40,965 bases of DNA from Alphaproteobacteria bacterium. GTDB taxonomy: Bacteria; Pseudomonadota; Alphaproteobacteria; Thalassobaculales; Thalassobaculaceae. Under the pieces are notes generated by a model. The model was not told where the DNA came from and did no database searches. It saw nothing but the letters and a program-made list of their open reading frames with translations. The first letter of the stretch is position 1; every line of letters begins with the position of its first letter. Of the stretch, positions 1-6,492 are shown one piece after another. The stretch is taken from the NCBI GenBank assembly GCA_013203465.1, contig JABMNR010000095.1:1-40965 (forward strand). Reading direction: 5' to 3'. A program made the translations under genes and the position numbers.

Positions 1-92
1 GGTCATGGGCGAGCCGGGGTCATGGGCGAGCCGGGGTCATGGGCGAGCCGGGGTCATGGGCGAGCCGGGGTCATGGGCGAGCCGGGGTCATG
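1..92. repeat. 17-bp tandem repeat array, about 5.4 copies
   Basis: The unit GGTCATGGGCGAGCCGG is repeated head to tail five times without a visible mismatch, followed by a partial copy ending at 92. The array starts at the first base of the window, so it may be longer. It reads open in one frame, but the peptide is a simple low-complexity repeat with no credible gene behind it. It is a minisatellite-like array downstream of the mntR-type gene. There are no unique spacers, so it is not a CRISPR. Confidence 0.95.
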
Positions 93-201
93 AATTGGGT
101 TCCTCTAGGACAGGGCCCGAGGATGCGTCCCGCTCCCGTGCCCGGCAACCGAGGCTTGGGAACGAGTGCCGTGCGCAGGCATCGCGGTTGGCGTTGGGTG
201 C

Positions 202-675
202 TCAATCCGATGTGTTGAGCCGCTCCGTTGCCGCGGCCAGGGCGGCCAGGGTCTGGTCGCTAACGTGATGCTCCAGCCCCTCGGCGTCGGCCTCGGCCAC
301 ATCGGCGGGCACGCCCAACGCCTGCAAGAAGGCGAGCACAATATGGTGGCGCTCGCGCGAGTGCTCCGCCACCGCCTTGCCTTTATCAGTCAGGAAAATC
401 GCGCGGTAGGGTTTGCTTTCGACCAAGCCGTCCTTCTGCAACCGCCCGATCATGGCGTTGACGGTCGGCCGGCTGACGCCAAGCAGTGAGGCAAGATCGA
501 CGAGACGCGCCTCCCCTCCAGTCGCAATCAGATCGGCGATCAGCTCCAGATAATCCTCGGCCAATTCGGTTGCGTGGTCGCGCCGGATGCGTTCGAACAA
601 GGCGGCACGGCGGCCGATATCACCGAGGTCGATGACCGGCCCTTCCCGCTCTTCCCGCTTGGCACCGTTGGTCAC
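202..675 (-). CDS. mntR: MntR-type manganese-responsive DtxR-family transcriptional regulator
   Basis: A 157-aa DNA-binding metalloregulator that in this family represses Mn(II) uptake genes when manganese is bound. An N-terminal winged helix-turn-helix spans about residues 40-105 (LVDLASLLGVSRPTVNAMIGRL is the helix-turn-helix). A short dimerisation/metal domain follows, with the family's RHH segment near 109-111 and an ExxEH group (E132, E135, H136). The length fits MntR and is too short for DtxR/IdeR with an SH3 domain. The start is GTG at 675, chosen because GAGGAG lies about 9 nt upstream. A TTAG-N6-CTAA dyad lies about 80 bp upstream of the start. No Mn transporter (mntH, sitABCD) is visible in the window, so its regulon lies elsewhere. 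Confidence 0.85.
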   Translation of the reverse strand: MTNGAKREEREGPVIDLGDIGRRAALFERIRRDHATELAEDYLELIADLIATGGEARLVDLASLLGVSRPTVNAMIGRLQKDGLVESKPYRAIFLTDKGKAVAEHSRERHHIVLAFLQALGVPADVAEADAEGLEHHVSDQTLAALAAATERLNTSD

Positions 676-754
676 CGGCTTCGTCTCCTCAATCTTGGTA
701 AAGTGCTTCTCGCTAAAGATCGCCGCGTCGGGTCTCTAACCGCCCCGAAAAGTG

Positions 755-768
755 TTAGTCCATGCTAA
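755..768. promoter_or_regulatory. Candidate MntR operator (TTAG-N6-CTAA dyad)
   Basis: TTAG at 755-758 and CTAA at 765-768 form a short inverted repeat in an AT-rich patch about 80 bp upstream of the mntR start. Autoregulation would fit DtxR/MntR-family habits. The dyad is short and could occur by chance, and the assignment to MntR is inference from position only. Confidence 0.35.
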
Positions 769-947
769 ATTTACCATGACCGCCAAGAAACACTGTGCCG
801 CCAAGAAGGATGCCTCTGGGCTTTGATGTCAAACAAAGCCTGACCGTCGCGGCCCTCCCTTACCGCGTAAGCCGGTCCAATCGGCCGCATTTTGGACCCG
901 TGCTCAAACGGCCCCTCCGGCGAGAGCGGTCTTTGCAAAACCCTATG

Positions 948-972
948 TTCCTTATATGTTCCATATCAGGAA
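948..972. promoter_or_regulatory. 25-bp imperfect palindrome, candidate operator of the VOC gene
   Basis: The left arm TTCCTTATATG (948-958) and the right arm CATATCAGGAA (962-972) are inverted repeats matching at 10 of 11 positions around a 3-nt centre. The element is AT-rich in a GC-rich background and ends 24 bp before the start codon of the VOC-fold gene, where a dimeric repressor or activator would bind. The cognate regulator is not evident. Confidence 0.6.
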
Positions 973-996
973 TCCTCGATCCGGCGGGCAACGCGC

Positions 997-1428
997 ATGG
1001 AACAACGTCTCAGCCTCGTTACTCTTGGGGTCGCCGATCTCCGTCGCGCACGGGCCTTCTACACCCACGGCCTTGGTTGGGTCGAAGCGCAACCAAGCAA
1101 CGAGTCGGTCGTCTTCTATCAATTGGGCGGCATCGTCCTGGGCTTGTACGGCCGGGAGGCACTGGCGACGGATGCCGGTCTCGACGCCGAGGGATCGGGC
1201 TTTCGCGGCGCCGCGCTTGCCTACAACACGCGGACTCGCGAGGAGGTCGACGGTGTGTTGAGCGAGGCGGAGCGGGCCGGTGGCACGCTCGTCAAACCCG
1301 CCGAGGATGTCTTCTGGGGCGGTTATTCCGGGTATTTTTCCGACCCCGACGGCCATCTCTGGGAGGTTGCGTGGAACCCCTTTGCCACCCTTGACGACGC
1401 CGGGAATTTTTTTATTTCCGCCGACTGA
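997..1428 (+). CDS. VOC-superfamily (glyoxalase / bleomycin-resistance fold) protein
   Basis: A 143-aa single-domain protein of the vicinal oxygen chelate superfamily. It opens with LVTLGVADLRRARAFYTHGL, the usual first beta-alpha unit, and ends with SGYFSDPDGHLWEVAWNP, the standard closing motif whose E/W strand carries a metal ligand in many members. This is a short glyoxalase-like protein of unassigned substrate. Members include dioxygenases, isomerases and drug-binding proteins, so the fold does not give the reaction. ATG at 997 was chosen because the conserved domain begins at once. An upstream in-frame extension to 892 lacks conservation signals and would overlap the palindrome at 948-972. 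It appears monocistronic and converges on the scaffold gene. Confidence 0.85.
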   Translation: MEQRLSLVTLGVADLRRARAFYTHGLGWVEAQPSNESVVFYQLGGIVLGLYGREALATDAGLDAEGSGFRGAALAYNTRTREEVDGVLSEAERAGGTLVKPAEDVFWGGYSGYFSDPDGHLWEVAWNPFATLDDAGNFFISAD

Positions 1429-1440
1429 ACGAGCCCGCCC

Positions 1441-1875
1441 CTAAAAGCCCCTGGTTTTGAACGCCTTTTCCAACGCGGTGAAGGTCAACAGCATTGAGGC
1501 GTGCCGGTTGGCGAACGACCGGGCCGGTTCCAAAGCGGCAAGCGCGGCGAAGGCACCGCCTGGCGGCGGGCCTCCCTGCTTCAGCATCGCGCGCATCTCC
1601 GCCCCAGCCTGACGTACCTCCGCGACGGTGCAACCGACGATCGCCGCTCCGACCGCCGAGGCGGCGGCTGATCCCAAGGCGCACGCCTCGACCGTTTGCC
1701 CGTAATCGACGATCCGGTCGCCGTCGAGCTTGAGTTGGATGTCGACCCGGCTGCCGCAGGCGCGGCTGACCGCCGATGTCTCGGTGTCGGGGGCGTCGAC
1801 CACATGGCCCTCGCGCACGATCGCGCCCGCCAACGCCAGCAGGCGATCCTGATACACCGCATCGAGCGCGCCCAT
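1441..1875 (-). CDS. NifU/IscU-like iron-sulfur cluster assembly scaffold protein (alphaproteobacterial type)
   Basis: A 144-aa protein of the IscU/NifU N-terminal fold, on which Fe-S clusters are assembled from cysteine-desulfurase sulfur. Two conserved cysteine positions are visible: C40 in ACGSRVDI and C65 in VEACALGSAAASAV. At the place of the third IscU ligand (HCS) the sequence reads RHASMLL, so that cysteine is alanine; C82 (GCTV) is an extra one. This pattern, with the GGPPPGG loop, is as I recall it for the short scaffold-like proteins of Alphaproteobacteria, so it is likely a family trait and not a mutation. It lies 15 bp downstream of sufE on the same strand, so the two are probably co-transcribed. 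Whether it holds a cluster itself or plays an accessory role is not settled by sequence. Confidence 0.8.
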   Translation of the reverse strand: MGALDAVYQDRLLALAGAIVREGHVVDAPDTETSAVSRACGSRVDIQLKLDGDRIVDYGQTVEACALGSAAASAVGAAIVGCTVAEVRQAGAEMRAMLKQGGPPPGGAFAALAALEPARSFANRHASMLLTFTALEKAFKTRGF

Positions 1876-1890
1876 CGTCCCGTTCCCGCC

Positions 1891-2382
1891 TCACGCCGCC
1901 GCGTCGAGTTCCGCCCGGGCTCGGGCGCGGATGGCCTGCAGCATGGCGCCGAGGCCGTTCCTGCGCGTTGGCGATAGATGCGCGTCGAGGCCGATTTCGG
2001 TTATGAAATTTGGCTCGGTCGCGACGATCTCGTCCGGCGTTCGGTTCGAATAGATCCGCAACAGGACCGCCACCAGTCCGCTGACGATCGCCGCGTCACT
2101 GATCGCATGAAACACCAGCCGGTCGCCGCGTTTCTCGCCGGCGAACCAGACCTGGCTCTGGCAACCCTTCAGCTTGAACTCATCCCGTCGGTACTCCGAC
2201 GGGAACGCCGGCAGCTTGCGACCAAGGTCGATCAGATACTGATAGCGGTCCATCCAGTCGTCGAAGAACGCGAACTCGGCGATCACCTCGTCCTGTTCCT
2301 CGTCGATCGAGACGCCGAGCGGGGTATCGGGGCCAAGCGTATCAGGGCCAAGCGTATCGGGGCCAGGGGCGGTTTCGGTCAT
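1891..2382 (-). CDS. sufE: SufE-family sulfur acceptor protein
   Basis: A 163-aa SufE-fold protein, which takes persulfide sulfur from the cysteine desulfurase SufS and hands it on for Fe-S assembly. FDDWMDRYQYLIDLGRKLP is the typical first helix, and DEFKLKGCQSQVWF carries the acceptor cysteine (about C74). The C-terminal half (SDAAIVSGLVAVLLRIYS, then GLDAHLSPTRRNGL) is canonical. The first 25 residues are a disordered leader containing a PDTLG repeat encoded by a 15-bp tandem repeat. ATG at 2382 was preferred over one 36 bp upstream because AAGGAG precedes it (about 12 nt) and the upstream extension is not conserved-looking. The scaffold gene follows at once. No sufS or sufBCD is in the window. 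Confidence 0.9.
   Translation of the reverse strand: MTETAPGPDTLGPDTLGPDTPLGVSIDEEQDEVIAEFAFFDDWMDRYQYLIDLGRKLPAFPSEYRRDEFKLKGCQSQVWFAGEKRGDRLVFHAISDAAIVSGLVAVLLRIYSNRTPDEIVATEPNFITEIGLDAHLSPTRRNGLGAMLQAIRARARAELDAAA
2330..2367. repeat. 15-bp tandem repeat inside the sufE leader
   Basis: GGGCCAAGCGTATC plus one base occurs at 2330-2344 and 2345-2359, with a partial third copy at 2360-2367. In frame it encodes repeated PDTLG in the disordered N-terminus of SufE. A 15-bp unit keeps the reading frame, so copy number can change without breaking the gene. Confidence 0.8.
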
Positions 2383-2429
2383 CGTCGATGCAGTCTCCTT
2401 GCCTGGATGTGGCGCCATCGGTCCAACCT

Positions 2430-2479
2430 GTCAACGCCAGCCGGTCAACGCCGGTCGGTCAACGCCGGCCGGTCAGCGC
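2430..2479. repeat. 14-bp tandem repeat upstream of sufE
   Basis: GTCAACGCCRGYCG-type units lie at 2430-2443, 2444-2457 and 2458-2471, with a partial copy to about 2479 and one base change between copies. The array occupies the gap between the aldolase stop and the sufE start, just upstream of the sufE ribosome-binding site. It could affect sufE expression, but nothing in the sequence proves that. Confidence 0.85.
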
Positions 2480-2484
2480 GAGGC

Positions 2485-3621
2485 TCAGCTCAGGGCACCG
2501 CGCGCCGCCACCGGCCACAAGCACTCGACCACCCCGTCGTCAAGTCCACCGCGTACGCCGACATACCAATCGTGCAGGTTCACCGTGGGGTCGACATGGC
2601 CGGGGATCAGCCAGACCCGGGCGCCCAATCCAAGGGGTTTCGCGCCAGCGCCGCGCAACAGCTTGCCGTGCTCGTCCGAGGCGGAAACGTAGGTGACATC
2701 GGCCAAGCCGTGCACGGTCGGCAAGCCGCTGTCGACCGCCGAGGCCTTGTGCCCGGCATCGACCACCGCCCGGTCGGGTGCCACCGCACTCATCACCGTC
2801 GACGCCACGAACAGCGCGTGCTCGAACTCCGAGCCCTCCGCCCCGCCGTCGTCGAGATTGCGGGCGTAGTCGGCATCGAGAAAACAGTAGGAACCAGGCT
2901 GCAGCTCGTTCCACAGCCCGGTCGCGGTTTCGAACCGATAGCTACCGGTTCCGGCTCCGCCGATCGTCCGGCACTCAAACCCAGCGGCGGCCAGGGCGTC
3001 GGTGGTGACGCGCACCGCCTCGGCGGCGGTATCGATCGCCGCCTTGCGCTCGCCATGGCCACGGATGTGCTGGGCCGAGCCGTGATAGGCCTGAAGGCCG
3101 TCGAAGACGAGGCCGTCGGCATCGCGGATACGCTCGGCCAGCGTTACCGCCGGAACCCCCGGCGCCACACCACAGCGCGCCGCACCGACATCGATCTCGA
3201 CCAACACATACAGCGTCACCCCCGCCGCCCTGGCCGCCGCCGCGTAGGCGTCGACCTGCATTCGATCGTCGGCGCAGACCCCGATCCGCGCCCGTTTGGC
3301 CAGTGCGGCCAGCCGCGCCAGCTTCGACGCCCCAACGATCTGGTTGGAGACCAGCACGTCGGGAATGCCCGCCGCCACCAGCACCTCGGCCTCGGCCACC
3401 TTCTGACAGCACTGGCCGACCGCGCCGCGCACCATCTGCGCCCAGGCGACCGCCGGGGACTTGTGGGTCTTGGCGTGCGGCCGCACCCGGATGCCGGTGT
3501 CGTGGGCGAACCGGGCCATACGATCCAGGTTGCGCTCGAAGGCGTCGAGGTCGATCACCAGCGCCGGCGTGTCGATCGCCGAGGCCGGATCGCCGACACG
3601 GGCGGGGGGCGGATTGGACAT
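2485..3621 (-). CDS. DSD1-family PLP-dependent enzyme (D-threonine / 3-hydroxy-D-aspartate aldolase-like)
   Basis: A 378-aa fold-type III PLP enzyme of the alanine-racemase-like DSD1 family. Members cleave D-beta-hydroxy amino acids (D-threonine, 3-hydroxy-D-aspartate) to glycine plus an aldehyde, or dehydrate D-serine. IDTPALVIDLDAFERNL opens the barrel, RPHAKTHKS carries the Schiff-base lysine (K51 or K54), and GAGTGSYRFE is the phosphate-binding region. The C-terminal IPGHVDPTVNLHDWY supplies the metal-binding His and Asp (about H342, D344), which points to the metal-dependent aldolase branch. The exact substrate cannot be told. The ATG at 3621 has only a weak AAGAG upstream. It runs in the same direction as sufE, 102 bp upstream of it, with a tandem repeat between them. 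Confidence 0.85.
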   Translation of the reverse strand: MSNPPPARVGDPASAIDTPALVIDLDAFERNLDRMARFAHDTGIRVRPHAKTHKSPAVAWAQMVRGAVGQCCQKVAEAEVLVAAGIPDVLVSNQIVGASKLARLAALAKRARIGVCADDRMQVDAYAAAARAAGVTLYVLVEIDVGAARCGVAPGVPAVTLAERIRDADGLVFDGLQAYHGSAQHIRGHGERKAAIDTAAEAVRVTTDALAAAGFECRTIGGAGTGSYRFETATGLWNELQPGSYCFLDADYARNLDDGGAEGSEFEHALFVASTVMSAVAPDRAVVDAGHKASAVDSGLPTVHGLADVTYVSASDEHGKLLRGAGAKPLGLGARVWLIPGHVDPTVNLHDWYVGVRGGLDDGVVECLWPVAARGALS

Positions 3622-3947
3622 GATTGGACACTCTTACGCCGTTAGACAATCAGCTTAGCGCGGCCGTGCTCGGAGCGAAAAGACCGCTGAAGCTACGCGT
3701 GGCACCCACCCTCTACGACAACGTGCCGGACCTCAATATCCTGCTCGATGTCGGCACCGGCACCAAGGCACTGCCATCTATGGAGCTGACTATGCCACCG
3801 CTCTGGACGACACGGAAACGGACGTTACCCGTGGAATAATGATCCCTCAGAACGATCCCTGGACCCGCGATTCGCGACGCGTATCCGCTTGCAACGGCAA
3901 CCTCAGCCGAGTAACCAGCTAGGGAGCCTTTGGAATTGGGGGAATAA
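3622..3947. other. Intergenic region upstream of the nucleotide-sugar operon
   Basis: This 326-bp stretch lies between two divergent genes and should hold both promoters. Short open frames exist, but none has a recognisable domain or a good ribosome-binding site. No repeat, tRNA or clear hairpin was seen. The end (GGGGGAATAA before GTG at 3948) supplies the ribosome-binding site of the cytidylyltransferase. Confidence 0.5.
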
Positions 3948-4724
3948 GTGACAAAAGTGGTCATCTTGGCCGGAGGTCGCGGCAGCCGGCTGTCGGAGGA
4001 AACCGACCTTCGCCCCAAGCCGATGATACGCATCGGTGACGAGCCAATATTGTGGCACATCATGAAGATGTACGCGGCTCACAATTTCACTGATTTCGTT
4101 ATCTGCCTTGGTTACCTCGGATATGTAGTCAAAGAATATTTCGCCAACTATCTGTTACATCGCAGTGATGTAACGGTGGATTTGTCATCCGGTCGCCTCG
4201 AATTCCACAATCAGCACAGTGACAACTGGAAGGTCACCTTGGTGAACACTGGCGACGTCACCGATACCGGTGGACGGCTGCTACGTATTCGCCAACACCT
4301 CGAGCCGAACGAACCGTTTTTCATGACGTATGGAGACGGCGTGAGCGACGTGAATATTGCCGACCTGATGGCGTTTCATCGGCGACACGGCCGCAAGGCG
4401 ACCGTGACGGCCGTTCGGCCGCCAGGCCGGTTCGGCAGTCTCGCGATCCGTGACGAGATCGTCGAAGCCTTTGTCGAGAAGCCGGAAGGCGACGGGCAGT
4501 ACATCAATGGGGGGTTTTTCGTCCTGCACCCCTCGGTGCTCGACTACGTCGACGGCGACCACACCGTCTGGGAGCGGGAGCCGATAGAGCGGCTGGCGCG
4601 CGACGGTGATCTCGTCGCGTACCGCCATGATGGCTTCTGGCACTGCATGGACACCCTGCGCGACAAGTTTCGTCTCACGGCGATGTGGGAAGAAGGCGCA
4701 GCCGCATGGAAGACATGGCCTTAA
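3948..4724 (+). CDS. rfbF: Glucose-1-phosphate cytidylyltransferase
   Basis: A 258-aa sugar nucleotidyltransferase making CDP-glucose from CTP and glucose-1-phosphate, the entry step to CDP-6-deoxy and dideoxy sugars. The signature LAGGRGSRL-SEETDLRPKPM lies at residues 7-26. GEPILWHIM-type and LGYLGYVVKEYF segments, YGDGVSDVNI (metal/sugar phosphate loop) and EKPEGDGQYINGGFFV follow, all typical of RfbF as opposed to the dTDP-glucose enzyme RfbA. The length equals the family norm. The start is GTG at 3948 behind a purine-rich stretch. The first half is visibly richer in A/T than its neighbours, which may mark transfer. It overlaps the next gene by 19 bp. The usual partner RfbG (CDP-glucose 4,6-dehydratase) is absent here. 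Confidence 0.93.
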   Translation: MTKVVILAGGRGSRLSEETDLRPKPMIRIGDEPILWHIMKMYAAHNFTDFVICLGYLGYVVKEYFANYLLHRSDVTVDLSSGRLEFHNQHSDNWKVTLVNTGDVTDTGGRLLRIRQHLEPNEPFFMTYGDGVSDVNIADLMAFHRRHGRKATVTAVRPPGRFGSLAIRDEIVEAFVEKPEGDGQYINGGFFVLHPSVLDYVDGDHTVWEREPIERLARDGDLVAYRHDGFWHCMDTLRDKFRLTAMWEEGAAAWKTWP

Positions 4725-5962
4725 CCTCCGCGGAACCGGCATTCACCTGCCGCTTCTGCGGGGCTTCCCGGCACTCTCTGGTCGTCGACCTCGGCGAGCA
4801 GGTACCGGCAAATGCTTATGTTTCGGCAAACATGGTCGACCAGCCTGAGCGGCACTACCCGCTGAGGGCGGTGGTGTGCCACGACTGCTGGCTGGTCCAG
4901 TTGGACTATGTGGTGCCGCCGGAAACGATCTTCCGGGACTACGTCTATCTTTCGTCGTATTCGCCGTCGTGGGTCGCGCATGCGGGACGGTTCGTGGAGT
5001 CCGCGGTCCGACGTTTCGGACTGGGCGCCGACAATCTGGTTCTCGAGATTGCCAGCAATGACGGCTACCTGTTGAAGCATGTCGTCGAGCGCGGGATACC
5101 ATGTCTCGGCGTCGAGCCTGCGGAGAACGTAGCAGCCCTGGCGCGCGCTTCGGGCATCCCTACGGAAACCGGGTTCTTCAATCGGTCCATGGCAGAGCGG
5201 CTGCGTACCCATGGCGCACTCGCCGATCTCATCGTCGCCAACAATGTCCTAGCTCACGTACCCTGCCCCGGCGCCCTAGTCAGCGGTCTGCCGGAAGTGT
5301 TGTCGCCGGAGGGCGTGGTTTCCATCGAGGTTCCGCACCTGCAACGCCTCCTCGAGGGAGCAGAGTTCGACACCATCTATCACGAGCACTATTCGTACTT
5401 TTCGTTGAGTTTCATCCGGCGGCTGTTTCAGGCGCATGGCCTGCGCGTGTTCGACGTCGAGCATTTGGTGACCCATGGCGGCAGCCTTCGTGTCTACGCC
5501 TGCCACATGACCGCCGGGCACCCGACCAGCAGCGCGGTTGACAAAACCTTGGCTGCGGAACGCACCGCCGGCATCGAGCGCGCGGCGACATACTCGTCAT
5601 TCGATAGCAATGTTCACAGGATTCGCGACGACCTCCTGGCATTCATCAGAGATGTTCGGCGCAATGGGAAATCGGTGGTAGGGTATGGCGCCGCCGCCAA
5701 AGGCAACACACTTATCAACTATTGCGGCCTCGGCCCGAGCGACATTGACTATGTCGTGGATCAGAATCCGCTCAAGCAGGGCCACCTGCTGCCACAGAGC
5801 CGCATCCCGATCCTTGCCCCGGATCAGCTGGCACGGACTCGTCCCGACTTCGTTCTAATTCTGCCCTGGAACCTCCGCGAAGAGATCGTTCAGTCCATGA
5901 GCCACATTCGCGAGTGGGGAGGACGCTTCGTCGTCGCCGTGCCTAAGCTGGAGTTGATTTGA
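4706..5962 (+). CDS. Sugar C-methyltransferase, NovU/TylCIII-like (zinc-binding N-domain, class I SAM core, C-terminal domain)
   Basis: A 418-aa SAM-dependent methyltransferase predicted to add a methyl group to a carbon (usually C-3) of a 4-keto-6-deoxy nucleotide sugar. Three parts are visible. The N-terminal zinc module has C15/C18 (CRFC) and C58/C61 (CHDC). The Rossmann core has the family's LEIASNDGYLL SAM loop (about 113-123) and NNVLAHVP. The region EFDTIYHEHYSYFSL with THGGSLRVY is characteristic of NovU/TylCIII-type enzymes, and a C-terminal domain follows with GYGAAAKGNTLINYC. ATG 4706 has AAGG 9 nt upstream; ATG 4715 is possible. It overlaps rfbF by 19 bp, and its stop shares one base with the next start. 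The placement argues for a CDP-linked substrate, whereas the best known relatives act on dTDP sugars. Confidence 0.88.
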   Translation: MEDMALTSAEPAFTCRFCGASRHSLVVDLGEQVPANAYVSANMVDQPERHYPLRAVVCHDCWLVQLDYVVPPETIFRDYVYLSSYSPSWVAHAGRFVESAVRRFGLGADNLVLEIASNDGYLLKHVVERGIPCLGVEPAENVAALARASGIPTETGFFNRSMAERLRTHGALADLIVANNVLAHVPCPGALVSGLPEVLSPEGVVSIEVPHLQRLLEGAEFDTIYHEHYSYFSLSFIRRLFQAHGLRVFDVEHLVTHGGSLRVYACHMTAGHPTSSAVDKTLAAERTAGIERAATYSSFDSNVHRIRDDLLAFIRDVRRNGKSVVGYGAAAKGNTLINYCGLGPSDIDYVVDQNPLKQGHLLPQSRIPILAPDQLARTRPDFVLILPWNLREEIVQSMSHIREWGGRFVVAVPKLELI

Positions 5963-6492
5963 TGGAGTTCCGCCCGACACGGGTACACGGGGCGCAACTG
6001 ATCGAATCACAGGTTTTTCGAGACGAACGTGGAACCTTCCAGCGGTCGTTCTGCCAGTCGACGTTTGCCGGCGGCGGCATCCCGATGACGGTTCGGCAAA
6101 CCAGCATTTCCACGAATGCCGCCACGGGAACGCTGCGGGGATTGCACTACCAGCGCCTTACCCACCCCGAGGCGAAGCTGGTCTGCTGTGTCGCTGGCGC
6201 CGTCTACGATGTGATTGTCGACCTGCGCCAGGGCTCGCCCACATACCGCGACTGGTACGGCGTCGAATTGTCGGCAGGGAGCGGACACGCCCTGTATATT
6301 CCGCCCGGTGTCGCTCACGGGTTCCTGACCCTTGAGGGCAACAGCGTCGTGTACTACGTCATGGACGCGGATCACCAGCCATCGGCGGGCACCGGCGTCC
6401 GCTGGGACGATCCGGCATTTGGGATCGTTTGGCCGGCACGGCCGGCGGTGATCGCGCCGCGCGACGCGGGCTACCCGGATTTCGATCCGTGA
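5962..6492 (+). CDS. dTDP-4-dehydrorhamnose 3,5-epimerase-family (RfbC-like) nucleotide-sugar epimerase
   Basis: A 176-aa cupin-fold epimerase that inverts C-3 and/or C-5 of 4-keto-6-deoxy nucleotide sugars. RDERGTFQRSF near 20-30, LRGLHYQ with catalytic His (about H62), EAKLV with Lys (about K72), the VDLRQGSPTYRDW strand, PPGVAHGF and the Tyr pair YY (about 131-132) are all in place, so it should be active. In RfbC-like partners of C-methyltransferases often only one centre is epimerised. The start ATG shares its A with the TGA of the preceding methyltransferase, which indicates translational coupling. The next gene begins inside its stop codon (GTGA). The cytidylyltransferase in this operon makes a CDP sugar the likeliest substrate, so the label rfbC (dTDP) is not given as a symbol. 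Confidence 0.88.
   Translation: MEFRPTRVHGAQLIESQVFRDERGTFQRSFCQSTFAGGGIPMTVRQTSISTNAATGTLRGLHYQRLTHPEAKLVCCVAGAVYDVIVDLRQGSPTYRDWYGVELSAGSGHALYIPPGVAHGFLTLEGNSVVYYVMDADHQPSAGTGVRWDDPAFGIVWPARPAVIAPRDAGYPDFDP

Larger units (their letters stand above)
676..996. other. Divergent intergenic region between mntR and the VOC gene
   Basis: This 321-bp stretch has no credible gene. It must hold the promoters of the two divergent genes. Two dyads stand out: TTAG-N6-CTAA at 755-768 on the mntR side, and a 25-bp imperfect palindrome at 948-972 on the VOC side. The middle part shows nothing recognisable. Confidence 0.6.

Noticed and set aside
1-92. Short repeats resembling a CRISPR array
   Set aside because: The units are contiguous with no spacers; it is a plain tandem repeat.
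5-268. Open frame of 87 codons through the 17-bp repeat
   Set aside because: Its peptide is a translation of the repeat followed by low-complexity sequence; no ribosome-binding site or domain, and it runs into the mntR gene antisense.
1978-3645. Long + strand open frame (555 codons) opposite sufE and the DSD1 aldolase
   Set aside because: It is antisense to two well-recognised genes; the translation is Arg/His/Gly-rich with no domain, typical of GC-rich shadow frames.
3624-3839. Possible small gene or gene remnant before rfbF
   Set aside because: 71 codons with no recognisable motif or ribosome-binding site; neighbouring frames also look coding-like for short stretches, but a decayed gene cannot be shown.
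5962-6492. Calling the epimerase dTDP-rhamnose rfbC outright
   Set aside because: No rfbA, rfbB or rfbD accompanies it; the operon starts with a CDP-glucose enzyme, so the rhamnose pathway is not supported.
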